Positions 45,101 through 55,404 of a stretch of 64,000 bases of DNA are shown piece by piece. The position numbers and the translations under genes are program-made. The notes under the pieces are model-generated. The model saw nothing but the letters and a program-made list of their open reading frames with translations. It did not search any database and was not told the origin of the DNA. This DNA comes from Mytilus edulis (Eukaryota; Mollusca; Bivalvia; Mytilida; Mytilidae), in contig NC_092344.1 of assembly GCF_963676685.1 (NCBI RefSeq), positions 97,246,749-97,310,748 on the forward strand. The letters run 5' to 3'. Numbering within the stretch: the first letter of the stretch is position 1; the number at the start of each line of letters is the position of its first letter.

Positions 45101-48100
45101 AAGAAAGTAGTAAGATTTAAACTAACAGTAAGAATTATAGTTGTTGTTTTCTTCACATGGTTTAACTTATATAAAACATATATGCTGAACATTTAGGGAA
45201 ATGTTTTGTTGAAAAATATTATTTTCATAAGTATACATTATTGTAATCCCTTATCATTGTTAGTTACATGATTATCTCCCTTTAACAGGTTTAAGGTAGA
45301 TGGCCTCAGATCACAATTAATGGGGTATTTCTTCCCAAGTAATCTGTCTACTGTTTTCTTTGAAATGTTTACTATTTGAGTGGTCCTATCAGCATATATA
45401 TTGAAATAAGTAAAACATGTGGAAAAAAATGATTGTTGAAAGTGAAAGAAGTGATTTGGCCAAAATGAAAGTAGGGTAGAAATCAGCCTTCGTCATTTAT
45501 TCAAGATTCAAATCCTACCATTGGCATGCAAATAGGGCCCTCAAAAGAAAAAGCACTGATGGATTGTACTGGGACAAGCATATTTTATTAGAATAATAAT
45601 GGTCTATAAGCAGTTAAATTTATTTCATGTTTGTGGCGGTGCAAATTTTTTAATTCAATTTGACTTTAACTAAAAAATGCATTGCAGCCAAGGGGAAGAA
45701 TAATTGTGTTCTGAGGCCTAGGAGATGAGTTTGGACAAAACACAATTATTGTAAATAAAGGGTCTAACAAGTAACAACATGATCCTTGTCTGATTACTTT
45801 TCAAGAAAGAAAACGGAAATTACACAAAGTCTATCAAAATAAGACATTTTTACCATATTTGGGCATATGAGGCAGATATTGGCATTTTTAAAAGTTTACA
45901 TGATTTTTAATGAAAATTAAAGGAATAAAATTGTGAGAATGTACCATGTTACTTCATTAAATCATGAGGGTACCTTATAAATGCAATTTAATAAGGTTTT
46001 ACAAAACTGAGTTGATCCTGGGACATAACATGACATACAAAGACATTTAAAAATAATGAAAAAAAAATGTTTTTAAAAATTTAAAAGTGTCAAGTCTAAA
46101 TTACTTTTAGTTGTTTAGAAGTAAATAACCAATAGGTGGGATAGAATGAAGGGAATAAATCAATTTTTCAGTGTTTATTCATCCACAATTATGGTTTTTA
46201 TGTCTGTACCTTTATCATACTGATCAATTCTGATTTAATAAACATAGAGATATAGATATGAAAAATAATGGCATATAAGTGGCAGTTTGCTTTAGCAGTT
46301 GTCTCATTTCAACTAAATACAAGTAATGTTAACTGGATCAAGGCTTATTTTGGGAAAACAATACCAAAAAAATATTTTCTGAATAAAATTTTGACTGAAT
46401 TCTTAAAACTTTGCAAATAGCATGTTCCGCAGACATATATACTAATATAAAAACATTCCAAACTTTTTTTATTATTTGTCAGAATGTGATAAAATTTGGC
46501 AGTTATACTACTAAGATATAATGCTAAGTAACTGTAAAGTTTCATATGGATACTTTAATTTTTTGAGGTCTATAGGCCTCAGATCACAATTAATTCCCTT
46601 TGTTCGTGGTCTAGGAATATAGTTCCCAATTATTATATGGGGTATTTCTTCCCAAGTAATCTGTCTACTGTTTTCTTTGAAATGTTTACTATTTGAGTGG
46701 TCCTTTCAGTTGCATATATATTGAAATAAGTAAAACATGTGGAAAAAAATGATTGTTGAAAGTGAAAGTAGTGATTTGGCCAAAATGAAAGTAGGGTAAA
46801 AATCAGCCTTCGTCATTTATTCAAGATTCAAATCCTACCATTGGCATGCTAATAGGGCCCTCAAAAGAAAAAGCACTGATGGATTGTACTGGGACAAGCA
46901 TATTTTATTAGAATAATAATGGTCTATAAGCAGTTAAATATATTTCATGTTTGTGGCGGTGCAAATTTTTTAATTCAATTTGACTTTAACTGAAAAATGC
47001 ATTGTAGCCAAGGGGAAGAATAATTGTGTTCTGAGGCCTAGGAGGCCTCAGATCACAATTAATTCCCTTTGTTCGTGGTCTAGGAATATAGTTCCCAATT
47101 ATTATATGGGGTATTTCTTCCCAAGTAATCTGTCTACTGTTTTCTTTGAAATGTTTACTATTTGAGTGGTCCTATCAGTTGCATATATATTGAAATAAGT
47201 AAAACATGTGGAAAAAAATGATTGTTGAAAGTGAAAGTAGTGATTTGGCCAAAATGAAAGTAGGGTAGAAATCAGCCTTCGTCATTTATTCAAGATTCAA
47301 ATCCTACCATTGGCATGCTAATAGGGCCCTCAAAATAAAAAGCACTGATGGATTGTACTGGGACAAGCATATTTTATTAGAATAATAATGGTCTATAAGC
47401 AGTTAAATTTATTTCATGTTTATGGCGGTGCAAATTTTTTAATTCAATTTGACTTTAACTAAAAAATGCATTGTAGCCAAGGGGAAGAATAATTGTGTTC
47501 TGAGGCCAGATCATAAGTAAATATTTTTTGAGACAGAATTTTCTTATACTTAGTATGGGTCATTGTGCTATTTTTCAAGCTATGAGTCGTTGAAAATTGC
47601 CTAAATTTGGTTAGATTGTTCATGGAAAACCACATTTTTGTGCATAAAAAAAAATCTATGAGATAGAATTTTGAAATAAATTGTGAAAAGATAGGTTTTG
47701 TAATATATTTTAAGAAAATAAAAAGAAAAAATGGTGTCATGGAACTTGTTTTCTTGCTATATATTTTGAATTATACAATAAATTACCACATTTTCTTTAT
47801 ATTATTAAACAGTCTAACCTTTAAATTGCAAATCTGTCTTCAAATATGCAGATTTAGTCAAATAACTAGACCGATTTTTTACTGTGATTGTACTATCCAA
47901 GATGGCGGTATACCATGTATCTAACTTAATACTATATTACATGAAAAGCCTTGCAAGCTAACAATTACATGTATTTAAAAAAAAGTACATCACCTGGTCT
48001 CTGTTGGATAGTTGTATTATTGGCAATCATTCTACATTTTCTTATTTTCAAAATTATATTGTACTGTGAATAAAATGCATTGACATGTGTCCAATCATAA

Positions 48101-48458
48101 ATGAGGATATATACTTATTTTAGCTGGTCAAAAGACCACATTAAACATACTGGAAAGTTCGATGACTGGATGGCTGGTAGAAAATATTATTTCTAGAAAT
48201 GAAGGGAGGATAAAAGTATTAGTCGACTAATTTATTTCATGGCTTTGTTTGTTAAAATCAGCTGGGTAGTGTCTGTAGGTCTTTTGTATTCCTAAAAACA
48301 CATTCTAATAATTATTGTTGTTGCATTTTTTGCAGTTTGAAAGGCGATGGGAGATGGATAGAGAAAGACACAGACAAGGAAGAGATCATATTGACCCTCC
48401 TCCACAATTTACATGTGTTAGACCTTTCAATAGAGGACAAACAATGCATCTGGTTTAA
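39067..48458 (+). CDS. NDUFS5: NADH dehydrogenase [ubiquinone] iron-sulfur protein 5-like (three coding exons, 157 aa)
   Basis: The coding exons 39067-39108, 42763-43071 and 48336-48458 all join in phase 0 (14+103+40 codons) with consensus GT/AG. Residues 76-111 carry a twin CX9C signature: C-A-D-H-E-M-D-Y-Y-R-C (76-86) and C-L-A-E-Y-E-D-F-K-E-C (101-111). This is the CHCH fold that is imported and oxidised by the Mia40/CHCHD4 pathway in the intermembrane space. The following R-R-W-E-M-D-R-E-R and D-P-P-P motif matches NDUFS5. NDUFS5 is an accessory subunit of respiratory complex I on the intermembrane-space side; despite its name it binds no iron-sulfur cluster. The protein is longer than human NDUFS5 (~106 aa), with ~45 extra N-terminal residues including a hydrophobic G-L-G-A-G-F-G-L-P-L segment. 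The introns are 3.7 and 5.3 kb and full of repeats. Confidence 0.88.
39340..40236 (-). mobile_element. Diverged, reverse-oriented terminal-hairpin element in NDUFS5 intron 1
   Basis: The reverse complement starts 'caagaagccctcaagcgcct', 'gaattgctcacctg' and continues with 'ttcagaataactagc', 'accaaaattgtcaattgacc' and 'gattttgggatatttat', in the order found at 58260-60630. It is substantially diverged. The 76-85 aa ORFs at 39941-40206 are incidental. Confidence 0.65.
40240..41540 (-). repeat. Dispersed repeat, family D copy 3 (reverse)
   Basis: The reverse complement contains 'gcagaggtctaacccagaac', 'agttggggcaagtatggaca', 'ggcccctaattcctattggg' and 'gttattgtctggaaacaaaatg', matching 9590-10560 and 10810-12600. 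Confidence 0.7.
41560..41808. mobile_element. MITE E, uninterrupted copy
   Basis: 'tttgtttgcccaaacgctacc' (start region) and 'ggtagggtttgggcaatcca' (end region) are inverted ends; the outer 'ggccataataaataata' and 'tatttttaagtatggcc' also pair. The interior is 'ctttattgtcctgatttgaa', 'catgaagactaataaacatc' and 'cctacctacccactgtctca'. Other copies: 48909-49135 and the split copy 58092-60708. Confidence 0.8.
41845..42195. repeat. 27-bp minisatellite interrupted by a SINE
   Basis: Units of 'ttgtacacactatatctaat' plus 'ttctaga' run from 41845 to ~41937. One more unit stands at 42160-42195, beyond the inserted SINE. Confidence 0.8.
41938..42159 (-). mobile_element. tRNA-derived SINE
   Basis: On the minus strand the head reads gccttggtggtcgagtgg at 42104 downward. 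An A-box-like tggtcgagtgg (42087-42097) and a B-box-like gttcgaatcac (42017-42027) are spaced as in a tRNA with a long variable arm (Leu/Ser type). The body follows with 'gtgaaagcaaatttacagat', 'ctaacattgttgggctgatt' and 'tttagacgaac'. The acceptor stem does not pair and the B box is imperfect, so it is a SINE and not a working tRNA gene. It is flanked by taatttctata on both sides. Confidence 0.75.
42196..42762 (+). other. Remainder of NDUFS5 intron 1
   Basis: AT-rich with T- and A-runs near 42510-42660. It ends in the acceptor 'ttattatttcag'. Nothing else recognised. Confidence 0.5.
42763..43071 (+). CDS. NDUFS5: NDUFS5-like coding exon 2 (twin CX9C)
   Basis: The acceptor AG is at 42761-42762 and the donor tca|gtaagt at 43072. 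103 codons begin P-F-R-D-Q-K-R-E-E-P-P. A GTG codon at 42796 is internal and not a start. All four CX9C cysteines are in this exon. Confidence 0.92.
43324..44524. mobile_element. TIR element, ~1.2 kb, in NDUFS5 intron 2
   Basis: The left tacagtcaaacctgaataaa (then ctgg) and the reverse complement of the right end, tacaataaaacctgtataaa (then ctgg), match at about 20 of 24 positions. The ends begin and finish with TA, as in Tc1/mariner/pogo targets. A family A repeat is nested inside (44042-44335). No transposase ORF. Confidence 0.55.
44042..44335 (+). repeat. Dispersed repeat, family A copy 2
   Basis: 'gccccacctacgatagtaga', 'ggggcattatgttttctggt', a (gttc/cgtc)-rich stretch, then 'ccaatttcacggtccactga' and 'gagtggggcattcgtgt'. 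Homologous to 7960-8200. The 90-aa ORF across it is a repeat artefact. Confidence 0.75.
44525..45300. other. NDUFS5 intron 2, AT-rich, with a reverse family B repeat
   Basis: 44940-45060 reads 'gaaggccgtacattgaccta', 'taatggtttacttttataaa' and 'gagttgtctcattggcactc', a minus-strand family B copy. Otherwise nothing. Confidence 0.5.
45301..45722. repeat. 470-bp repeat, copy 1 (shortened)
   Basis: 'ggcctcagatcacaattaat' to 'gttctgaggcctagga' matches copies 2 and 3 but lacks the ~44 bases containing 'ccctttgttcgtggtctagg'. About 850 bases of unrelated AT-rich DNA separate it from copy 2. Confidence 0.85.
45723..46570. other. Spacer between 470-bp repeat copies
   Basis: AT-rich intronic sequence with no supported feature; the 66-aa minus ORF at 46345 looks accidental. 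Confidence 0.45.
46571..47507. repeat. 470-bp repeat, copies 2 and 3 in direct tandem
   Basis: 'ggcctcagatcacaattaat' starts at about 46573 and again at 47043. The two copies are nearly identical through 'gaagaataattgtgttctga'. The junction is the word 'taggaggcctcagatcac', where the end of one unit meets the start of the next. Confidence 0.9.
47508..48335 (+). other. Remainder of NDUFS5 intron 2
   Basis: AT-rich. The 93-aa minus ORF at 47459-47740 and 61-aa plus ORF at 47739 have no recognisable domain. It ends with the acceptor 'gttgcattttttgcag'. Confidence 0.45.
48336..48458 (+). CDS. NDUFS5: NDUFS5-like coding exon 3
   Basis: Forty codons: F-E-R-R-W-E-M-D-R-E-R-H-R-Q-G-R, then D-P-P-P-Q-F-T-C-V-R-P-F to H-L-V and stop TAA at 48456-48458. 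An overlapping 76-aa ORF from 48337 is a shifted-frame shadow. The 3' UTR follows; no perfect AATAAA lies close by, only variants such as attaaa and aataat. Confidence 0.88.
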   Translation, partial: FERRWEMDRERHRQGRDHIDPPPQFTCVRPFNRGQTMHLV

Positions 48459-48908
48459 AAGACATTTATCTTCTTTATTTGTTATTTTTATTTGTAATGT
48501 ATATTTGTTTGAATTAAGTGATTGTATTAAAAATAATTGGAAAATGCATTTTTGTATCTTGAATTAATGATAGTAAAGATTTTGCCTACATACATTGTCA
48601 TAGGTTGAAAAAGATGGATTATTATTAGTGATTATGGATGAAAGAAAATAACATGTTCAACTCCAAAAGAAAATCAACAGATGAATTAAAATCCTTGAAA
48701 GTCAATTTGAAAAACAAAAAAATACAGCAATGACATAAAAGTTACAAATAGGTATATTATAATGACATCTTTTAAAAATCTTAGGACTTACTGTAATTTT
48801 GCTATAAAGACCTATTACTGACCCTTCTTTTAACGAACAAATTCACACATTCCGAATGAAACAATAACAATCTTTTTTCTTGTCCCTACAAAAGTAAGTT
48901 GGGAGAGG

Positions 48909-49135
48909 CAATAAAAAAAGAATTTGTTTGTTAGCTTTAACCCAACCTACCCAGAATATAGCTGCCTACTCAAAATATTTTATTGTCCTGATGTGGAAAA
49001 GTTTTTTATTTATTTAGATAGACATGAAGACTAGAAACATCTGAACGTTCAATTTTTCTTTGCCTAAAAAACCTACTTACCCACTTTATCCATCTTTGGG
49101 TAGGATTTAGGCAAACTAAAATATTTTTTAGTGTA
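48909..49135. mobile_element. MITE E, diverged copy
   Basis: 'tttgttagctttaacccaacctaccc' (in parts) to 'ttgggtaggatttaggcaaact', with the same interior phrases as 41560-41808 but more substitutions. Confidence 0.75.
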
Positions 49136-49289
49136 GTTGCTGTTTTTTGTGAAAAAGTGAGAAGATACTAAGTAAGAAATGGAAAATAAAAAGTCCAATT
49201 TAAGCAGGCAACACCATCGCAAAAAAGAAAATCCCCATAAGATAGAAATATAAACATCACACATAAAAATATGGATTTAGCAGTACCAT

Positions 49290-50310
49290 TAGACAAAAGT
49301 GCACACACTAGAATGTGTCACTTTCTTTATTTATAACCATTGATATGATATTGATAGTCCTAAATACAAAGTTATTTTTAATACAACTTTAACATAAGCT
49401 TAATATGATCATAGAAAATGAGGTCAAGGTCATATAAACATAACGAGAAATACATGTACACCTACTATCAATATATATAGTTGACCTTTTGCTTATCATG
49501 CTCATAGTTTCTAAGAAACAAGACTAATGAACCATGAAAATGAGGTCAAGGTCAAATGAACTATGCCAGACAGACATGTACAGCTTACAATCCTTCATTA
49601 CAAATATAGTTGACCTATTTCTTATTGTATAAGAAAAACAGACCAAAACACAAAAACTTAACACTGAGCAATGAACTGTGAAAATGAGGTCAAGGTCAGA
49701 TGACACTCCAGTTGGACATGTACACCCTACAATTAATCCATACACCAAATATAGTAGAAATGACAAAAACACTAAAACTTAACTATAACCAATGAATCAT
49801 GAAAATGAGGTCAAGGTAAGATGACATCTACCAGTTAGATATGTACACTGTACAATCTTTCCATACACCAAATATAGAAGACCTATTGCTTATAGTATCC
49901 GAGATATGGACTTGACCACCAAAACTAAATCTTGATCATGATCCATGAAATTAGGTTGAGGTCAAGTGAAAACTATCTAATGGGCATGAGGACCTTGCAA
50001 GGTATGCACATACCAAATATAATTATCCAATTATTCACGATAAGAGAGAATTTTTAAACATTACAAAAAATCTTAACTATTTTTTCAAGTAGTCACCGAA
50101 CCATGAAAATGAGGTCATGGACAATGAACATGTGTAAGATGGAAATTTTGTAACATGAGGGAACTATATACAAAGTATGAAGCATCCAGGTCCTCCAATT
50201 TCTAAAATATAAAGCTTTTAAGAAGTCAGTTAACACGGCCATCGAATCACTATCCCCATGTCAAGCTTTCTGCAACAAAAGTTGCAAGCTGGACAAAAAC
50301 ATGGAAAACT
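49290..50310. repeat. Dispersed tandem family, ~140-150-bp unit, about six diverged copies
   Basis: 'gaaaatgaggtcaaggtca' recurs at about 49418, 49537, 49680, 49800, 49950 (altered) and 50104. Each is followed by 'gacatgtacacc', 'caccaaatatagt' and 'gacctattgcttat'. It ends in 'aagctttctgcaacaaaagt' and 'tgcaagctggac'. I recognise it as a widespread bivalve repeat. A partial relative lies at ~54830-54960. Confidence 0.75.
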
Positions 50311-50614
50311 CTGGTGTTAGGGAAGGGTCAGCTGTACAATTGTAACACACTTGTTACTTTTGTTTAAATACATTCATATTCAATGATAAGACATCTATCA
50401 AAAAAGGATTGATAAATGTATATTTTCTAATAAGACATTCAAAAATACAAATACCATTAGTACATTAAAATACTTTTACTTTTAGACTTGAAAGAATGTG
50501 AAAATTAGATATGAAAACAAGGGTTGTCAGGACTAAGGACAAGCAAAAATAACCAGAATAGACAATATGAGCATAGAATAAATAAAATTACACAAAAAAC
50601 AATACTAAATACTA

Positions 50615-51508
50615 GTGTTGTCAAATAGCACACTTTTGCCTAACTGGTTACTCAGCTAATTGTTCGACCAATTAACTGGTTAACCGGTAGTTTAAGTTGA
50701 TGTTTGAAGGCCTTATCTATATTACCCTACACATAGATGTAAGAAGATGTGGTATGAGTGTCAATGTGACAACTCTCCATCCAAGTCATAAATTTTTACA
50801 TTTTTATAGTACGATAAAATGAAGTTTGTCCTTTGGCATTATAAGGCTTGTCTGTGAGGATTCCTGGTTAAGTTTTACTTTTAATATTCCTATACATCGT
50901 ATCAACTATGATGTTTGTACTAACTTCAGATTGAAAAATAAAAAAAACTCCTTGAACTCTTAGAATTGAATATGTCTGAAACCGATGATTCTTTTATTTT
51001 CATTTGTTGTCTCCACAAATAATGTGGAGTGTTTCAATTTGAAATATTTGAGCATGTTACTCATACTATCAAGTATACATTGATTACATTCACAAATTTT
51101 TAGTTAGCCTTTTGTTTAAAGTATGAAAAAGCCTTGCACGACGGAGTTTACACATTCAGATGTAGGTCTACACAATATTCGATCAAAAATGAAATAATGA
51201 AGTAAATCGTAAAATTCTATCGAATTATTGATATAAAGTTATGTTAAGAAAAAATGTATACTAATACTTGCCCGGACTGATAGACATGTTCAATTAATTC
51301 TATGTTTTTGAAATAAACAATAGCAATCAATATACTGGACAATTGATCTGACAGATTAATTACCACGACGATAATTTTTAAATAAAACATAACTATTTAA
51401 TGATTTCAATACATATTTATATCAAATCTATTAAAAATGGAAAAAGGTCGGTTAACTGGTTAGCCTTTTTGATATTCGGTCCTTCAGACGGTTGACCCTT
51501 GACAGCAC
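50615..51508. mobile_element. Non-autonomous DNA transposon candidate, 894 bp, 5-bp TSD
   Basis: The ends gtgttgtcaa and ttgacagcac are imperfect inverted repeats, and tacta stands directly outside both (50610-50614 and 51509-51513). Subterminal 'ttaactggttaaccgg' and 'ggttaactggttag' are also inverted. A family B fragment is inside. No transposase ORF. The short TIR with 5-bp TSD does not settle the superfamily. Confidence 0.6.
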
Positions 51509-51649
51509 TACTAAAAACTAAAGTAATTGCAACACAAAACCCTTTTGAATCATTACTAGGGATTGAATAACCTTTTAAGATCCTAGAGAAGGTTAAACAG
51601 TTCTTGCTCCCCTGGTGGCACCTATTGTGTTAAGTAAATATCTGTGAAA

Positions 51650-52612
51650 AAGCCTCATTTGGTAATGTTACAAAGTCTCATTTGGTATTGTTACAGTCTC
51701 ATTTGGTATTGTTACAAAGCCTCATTTGGTAATGTTACAAAGTCTCATTTGGTATTGTTACAGAGTCTCATTTGGTATTGTAACAGTCTCATTTGGTATT
51801 GTTACAGTCTCATTTGGTAATGTTACAAAGTCTCATTTGGTATTGTAACAGTCTCATTTGGTAATGTTACAAAGTCTCATTTGGTATTGTTACAGTCTCA
51901 TTTGGTAATGTTACAAAGTCTCATTTGGTAATGATACAAAGCCTCATTTGGTAATGTAACAAAGTCTCATTTGGTAATGTTACAAAGTCTCATTTGGTAA
52001 TGTTACAAAGTCTCATTTGGTATTGTTACAAAGCCTCATTTGGTAATGTTACAAAGTCTCATTAGGTTTTGTTACAGTCTCATTTGGTATTGTTACAAAG
52101 TCTCATTTGGTATTGTAACAAAGCCTCATTTGGTATTGTTACAAAGTCTCATTTGGTATTGTTACAAAGTCTCATTTGGTATTGTTACAAAGCCTCATTT
52201 GGTATTGTAACAGTCTCATTTGGTATTGTTACAAAGCCTCATTTGGTAATGTTACAAAGTCTCATTAGGTTTTGTTACAGTCTCATTTGGTATTGTTACA
52301 AAGTCTCATTTGGTATTGTAACAAAGCCTCATTTGGTATTGTTACAAAGTCTTATTTGGTATTGTTACAAAGTCTCATTTGGTATTGTTACAAAGCCTCA
52401 TTTGGTATTGTTACAAAGTCTCATTTGGAATTGATACAAAGCCTCATTTGGTAATGTTACAAAGTCTCATTTGGTATTGTTACAAAGTCTCATTTGGTAT
52501 TGTTACAGTCTCATTTGGTATTGTTACAAAGTCTCAGTTGGCATTGTTACAGTCTCATTTGGTATTGTTGTAAAGTCTCATTTGGTATTGTTACAAAGTC
52601 TCATTTTGAAGT
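51650..52612. repeat. Minisatellite of mixed 21- and 23-bp units, ~43 copies
   Basis: Units read 'tctcatttggtattgttaca' followed by either 'aag' (23 bp) or 'g' (21 bp), with variants 'ggtaatg' and 'gcctcat'. A ~200-bp block (from 'attaggttttgttacagtct' at ~52063 and again at ~52264) is itself duplicated. The 60-121 aa ORFs over it are repeat artefacts. Confidence 0.95.
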
Positions 52613-52617
52613 GTAAC

Positions 52618-53130
52618 AATCGAGAAAAAGAGGACATGATAAAGGTTACGATAAGTGAACATATCCTTTGTCATTTAAGACATATATATTTTTTAATCAA
52701 CCAAATCATGATGGCGCCTGTATCACCTACAAAGGGATGACTTCAATTTTACAACTTGGAACTCTTGATGCAATAGCTTCTTTGTTTTTGTTTCAAAGTT
52801 TAGTTATCAACTGCTCCTTATTGCCAACTCCTAGTTATATGTCAAGATATGAAGCAGGGCTAAATGTATCTATTGAATCCTTTTTTTTTCAAATACATGA
52901 GAAAGATGCAGTCACCATTTTCACTAAACTTGAATCATATCGCTAAAATCACCCACAGTTTTTTGGTTGTGTTCCTGTTGCTCATTCTTTGTTTTTCTAT
53001 GTTGTTTCATGTGTACTATTGTTTGTCTTTTGTCTTTTTCATTTTTAGCCATGGCGTTGTCAGTTTATTTTCGACTTATGAGTTTGAATGTCCCTTTGGT
53101 ATCCTTGCCTTTCTTTTAGCTAAAGCATAT
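52618..53130 (+). repeat. Dispersed repeat including a family C segment
   Basis: 52700-52860 has 'catgatggcgcctgtatcac' and 'acttggaactcttgatgcaa', which I recognise as mussel repeat text. 52970-53110 is a family C copy (see 36820-37115). No intact ORF. Confidence 0.6.
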
Positions 53131-53915
53131 CATCTTATTTAGAATAATCTGAAATTTAAGGAAAATGCCAGCTTCTTATATTTTTTCTTTAGAAGCTCCT
53201 GTATAAATTAAAGTCTATCTCAAATGATTAAAGTTTGAAAACAGAAAGCACAGTTTTTTCCCCATGGGAATGCGATTGTATGTTGAAAAAACCTTTCCTC
53301 CAAATGTAACAAATATGTCATTCCAATTTCAATTTTGATTTGGAAAAAGAGTTTTTCTGCCAGTAGGAGTATGATCTCTAGATGACCCAATTCTAGTTTT
53401 CTCTCCATTGACCATTTTGTTTTGTGAAACAAAGTTGGACCAATTCTATCAATCTGTCATTAATAAGACCTTCCAATGTTGATGCGAGATATTAGTGTAT
53501 TTATAGAACTGCATGTTTCCCCACATTGGTTGCTTCTTCATGACAATTGAGAAGTTTTTACAACCTCTTTCGTACATAAGTTGCAGTTACAAATTGTTAT
53601 GTCACAATACAACTATGGAAACATTAATCAAATAAAGTGAAATTAAAATTAAAGAATTTTATAAACAATCACATTTTCAGATGTGTTATTGTATAAACAA
53701 TGTTCAAGTAGATGACAATATACTATTTATACTGAATTACTTCAATTGACTTTGCTAAAACAGAAAAAGTTCTAATTGTATCTGCAACATTGTGAAGAAA
53801 GATGAGCAACACTTAAGTAGGAAACTATAGTTAGGATTAACTTAATATGGACTTTGCAATTAGACAAGGCATTGCTAAATTAGAAATTTTCTTAAGAACC
53901 ATGTATACAAAACAG
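53131..53915. other. AT-rich intergenic DNA, nothing recognised
   Basis: Only a 70-aa minus ORF (53220-53432) without domain features. Confidence 0.4.
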
Positions 53916-53919
53916 GGGG

Positions 53920-54180
53920 AAAGATACCAGAGGGACATTCAAACACATAGATCAAAAAATTAATAAACTGACAACGCCATGGCTACAAAAGAAAAAAGAC
54001 AAACAGAAAAACAATAATACACAAGACACAACATAGAAAACTGAAGACTGAGCAACATGAACCCAATCAAAAACTGGGGGTGATATCAGGTGCTCTGGAA
54101 GGGTAAGCAGATCCTGCTCCACATGTGACCTCCGTCGTCTTGCTCATGTTATTACAAACCTGGTAAACAGTCTAATTTAA
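53920..54180 (-). repeat. Dispersed repeat, family C copy (reverse)
   Basis: 'gaaagataccagagggacat', 'ttaataaactgacaacgcca', 'acacaagacacaacatagaa' and 'gagcaacatgaacccaatca' are the reverse complement of family C. It extends further than the other copies, through 'gcagatcctgctccacatgt'. Confidence 0.75.
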
Positions 54181-55077
54181 AGATATTCGTGTGGATTAAA
54201 AAATAATTTAAGAGTAAGGTTTACATGATGATTGTTCAACTTAAACTTGTAAAAATATAATGTGATAAATGTTTAATTTTAACATATCTATTACTTCATA
54301 GCATTATTAATATTGTCACAATTGACATCTCTGAAATGAAGAATCCTGATAGTTATTATTCTATTCCTTTATCAGTATAAGTATCATAATTTTTCAAGGA
54401 TTATATTTTGAAAATTTGTAATTTCCAAGACAAATAATGTTTCTTATCATACATTCTCCAAAAACTTTTTATACACTTGGTGACATGCTAGATTTATGAA
54501 AGTAGAGGGATCCTACTAAAAGTACCTCAAGCAATACCTAAGTGTCAGGAGTTGTAATGATATGTACGGTCATAATATAATCTGAAGGTAATCAAATTAT
54601 GCCAGAAGACAATAAAAAGATGATATGCATATACATCAATTAGACAGCACCCCAACAGTTCAAATAGCTTAAGACATCTAGAGTTAACGTTCAGTCTTCA
54701 ACAACAGAAAATTCCTTATACAACAAGAACTCATGTGTTGTAGTGCTAAGCATAACCACACTTATCACTGTCAAACTGTTGGTCAAATATAAAGTCATTC
54801 TATTAATTAAAAATGTTTCTCAAAATTTTTTGTCACTTTTTACAAGAATGCACACGCTTGAATGTATTGCCTGCTGTATCTTTCATGATTTAATTTATGT
54901 TGAAAGTCAGTAATATGAAGTTTGATACAAAGTTATCAGTAATATGCAAGGCAAGTTGAGAATGAGCACAAATTCAATAACAAATAGACAACAGGTTAGA
55001 ATCGTGCATTATTTAACAGATTTTCCCCCTGCAACCATTTTGGGAAATTTACACTCTGACAACAAGTGTTTAATTTT
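54181..55077. other. Intergenic DNA downstream of the PAN-domain gene
   Basis: AT-rich. A partial copy of the 49.3-kb dispersed tandem family (gcacacgcttgaatgt...) is near 54850. Otherwise nothing. Confidence 0.4.
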
Positions 55078-55083
55078 TTTATT
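55078..55083 (-). promoter_or_regulatory. Candidate poly(A) signal of the PAN-domain gene
   Basis: AATAAA on the minus strand, ~170 bases past the stop codon at 55253-55255. Confidence 0.45.
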
Positions 55084-55252
55084 AAAATCAATTTCAGACT
55101 TCAGATATGCAACTTGCTTATATTATATAATGAGAGAAATATCATGAATATTAGTTAATGAAAAGATTTAGAAAAATTATCGTATTAATACTTTCATATC
55201 ACAGTTTTACATTATAAAAAAAAAATATAGATGATGATTAGTGTATTGAGAA

Positions 55253-55404
55253 TCAGCCATCAGTCTCATCATTAAAATGTCGTTTAAATTGAATTGCCAC
55301 ATCATCAGTGGTTTTATGAGCCACCTTGAGGTAGATCATTAGTCCAGCAAATGCTGCAATTATTCCTAGAATAATCATTCCTATTGCTAAGCCAGCCATA
55401 GAAC
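55253..55404 (-). CDS. PAN-domain gene: TM and cytoplasmic-tail exon
   Basis: The acceptor (acttttttcag) is above 55404; two bases complete a Gly codon. The helix follows, then K-V-A-H-K-T-T-D-D-V-A-I-Q-F-K-R-H-F-N-D-E-T-D-G and TGA at 55253-55255. Basic residues right after the helix fit the inside-positive rule. Confidence 0.8.

Noticed and set aside
47459-47740. 93-aa minus-strand ORF in NDUFS5 intron 2
   Set aside because: Composition mirrors AT-rich DNA, with no motif and no splice partners.
48337-48567. 76-aa ORF starting one base into NDUFS5 exon 3
   Set aside because: A shifted-frame shadow of the real exon. The NDUFS5 frame joins exon 2 in phase 0 and matches the family.
51650-52612. 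CRISPR-like array
   Set aside because: The units are contiguous 21/23-mers without distinct spacers, in an animal genome; it is a minisatellite.
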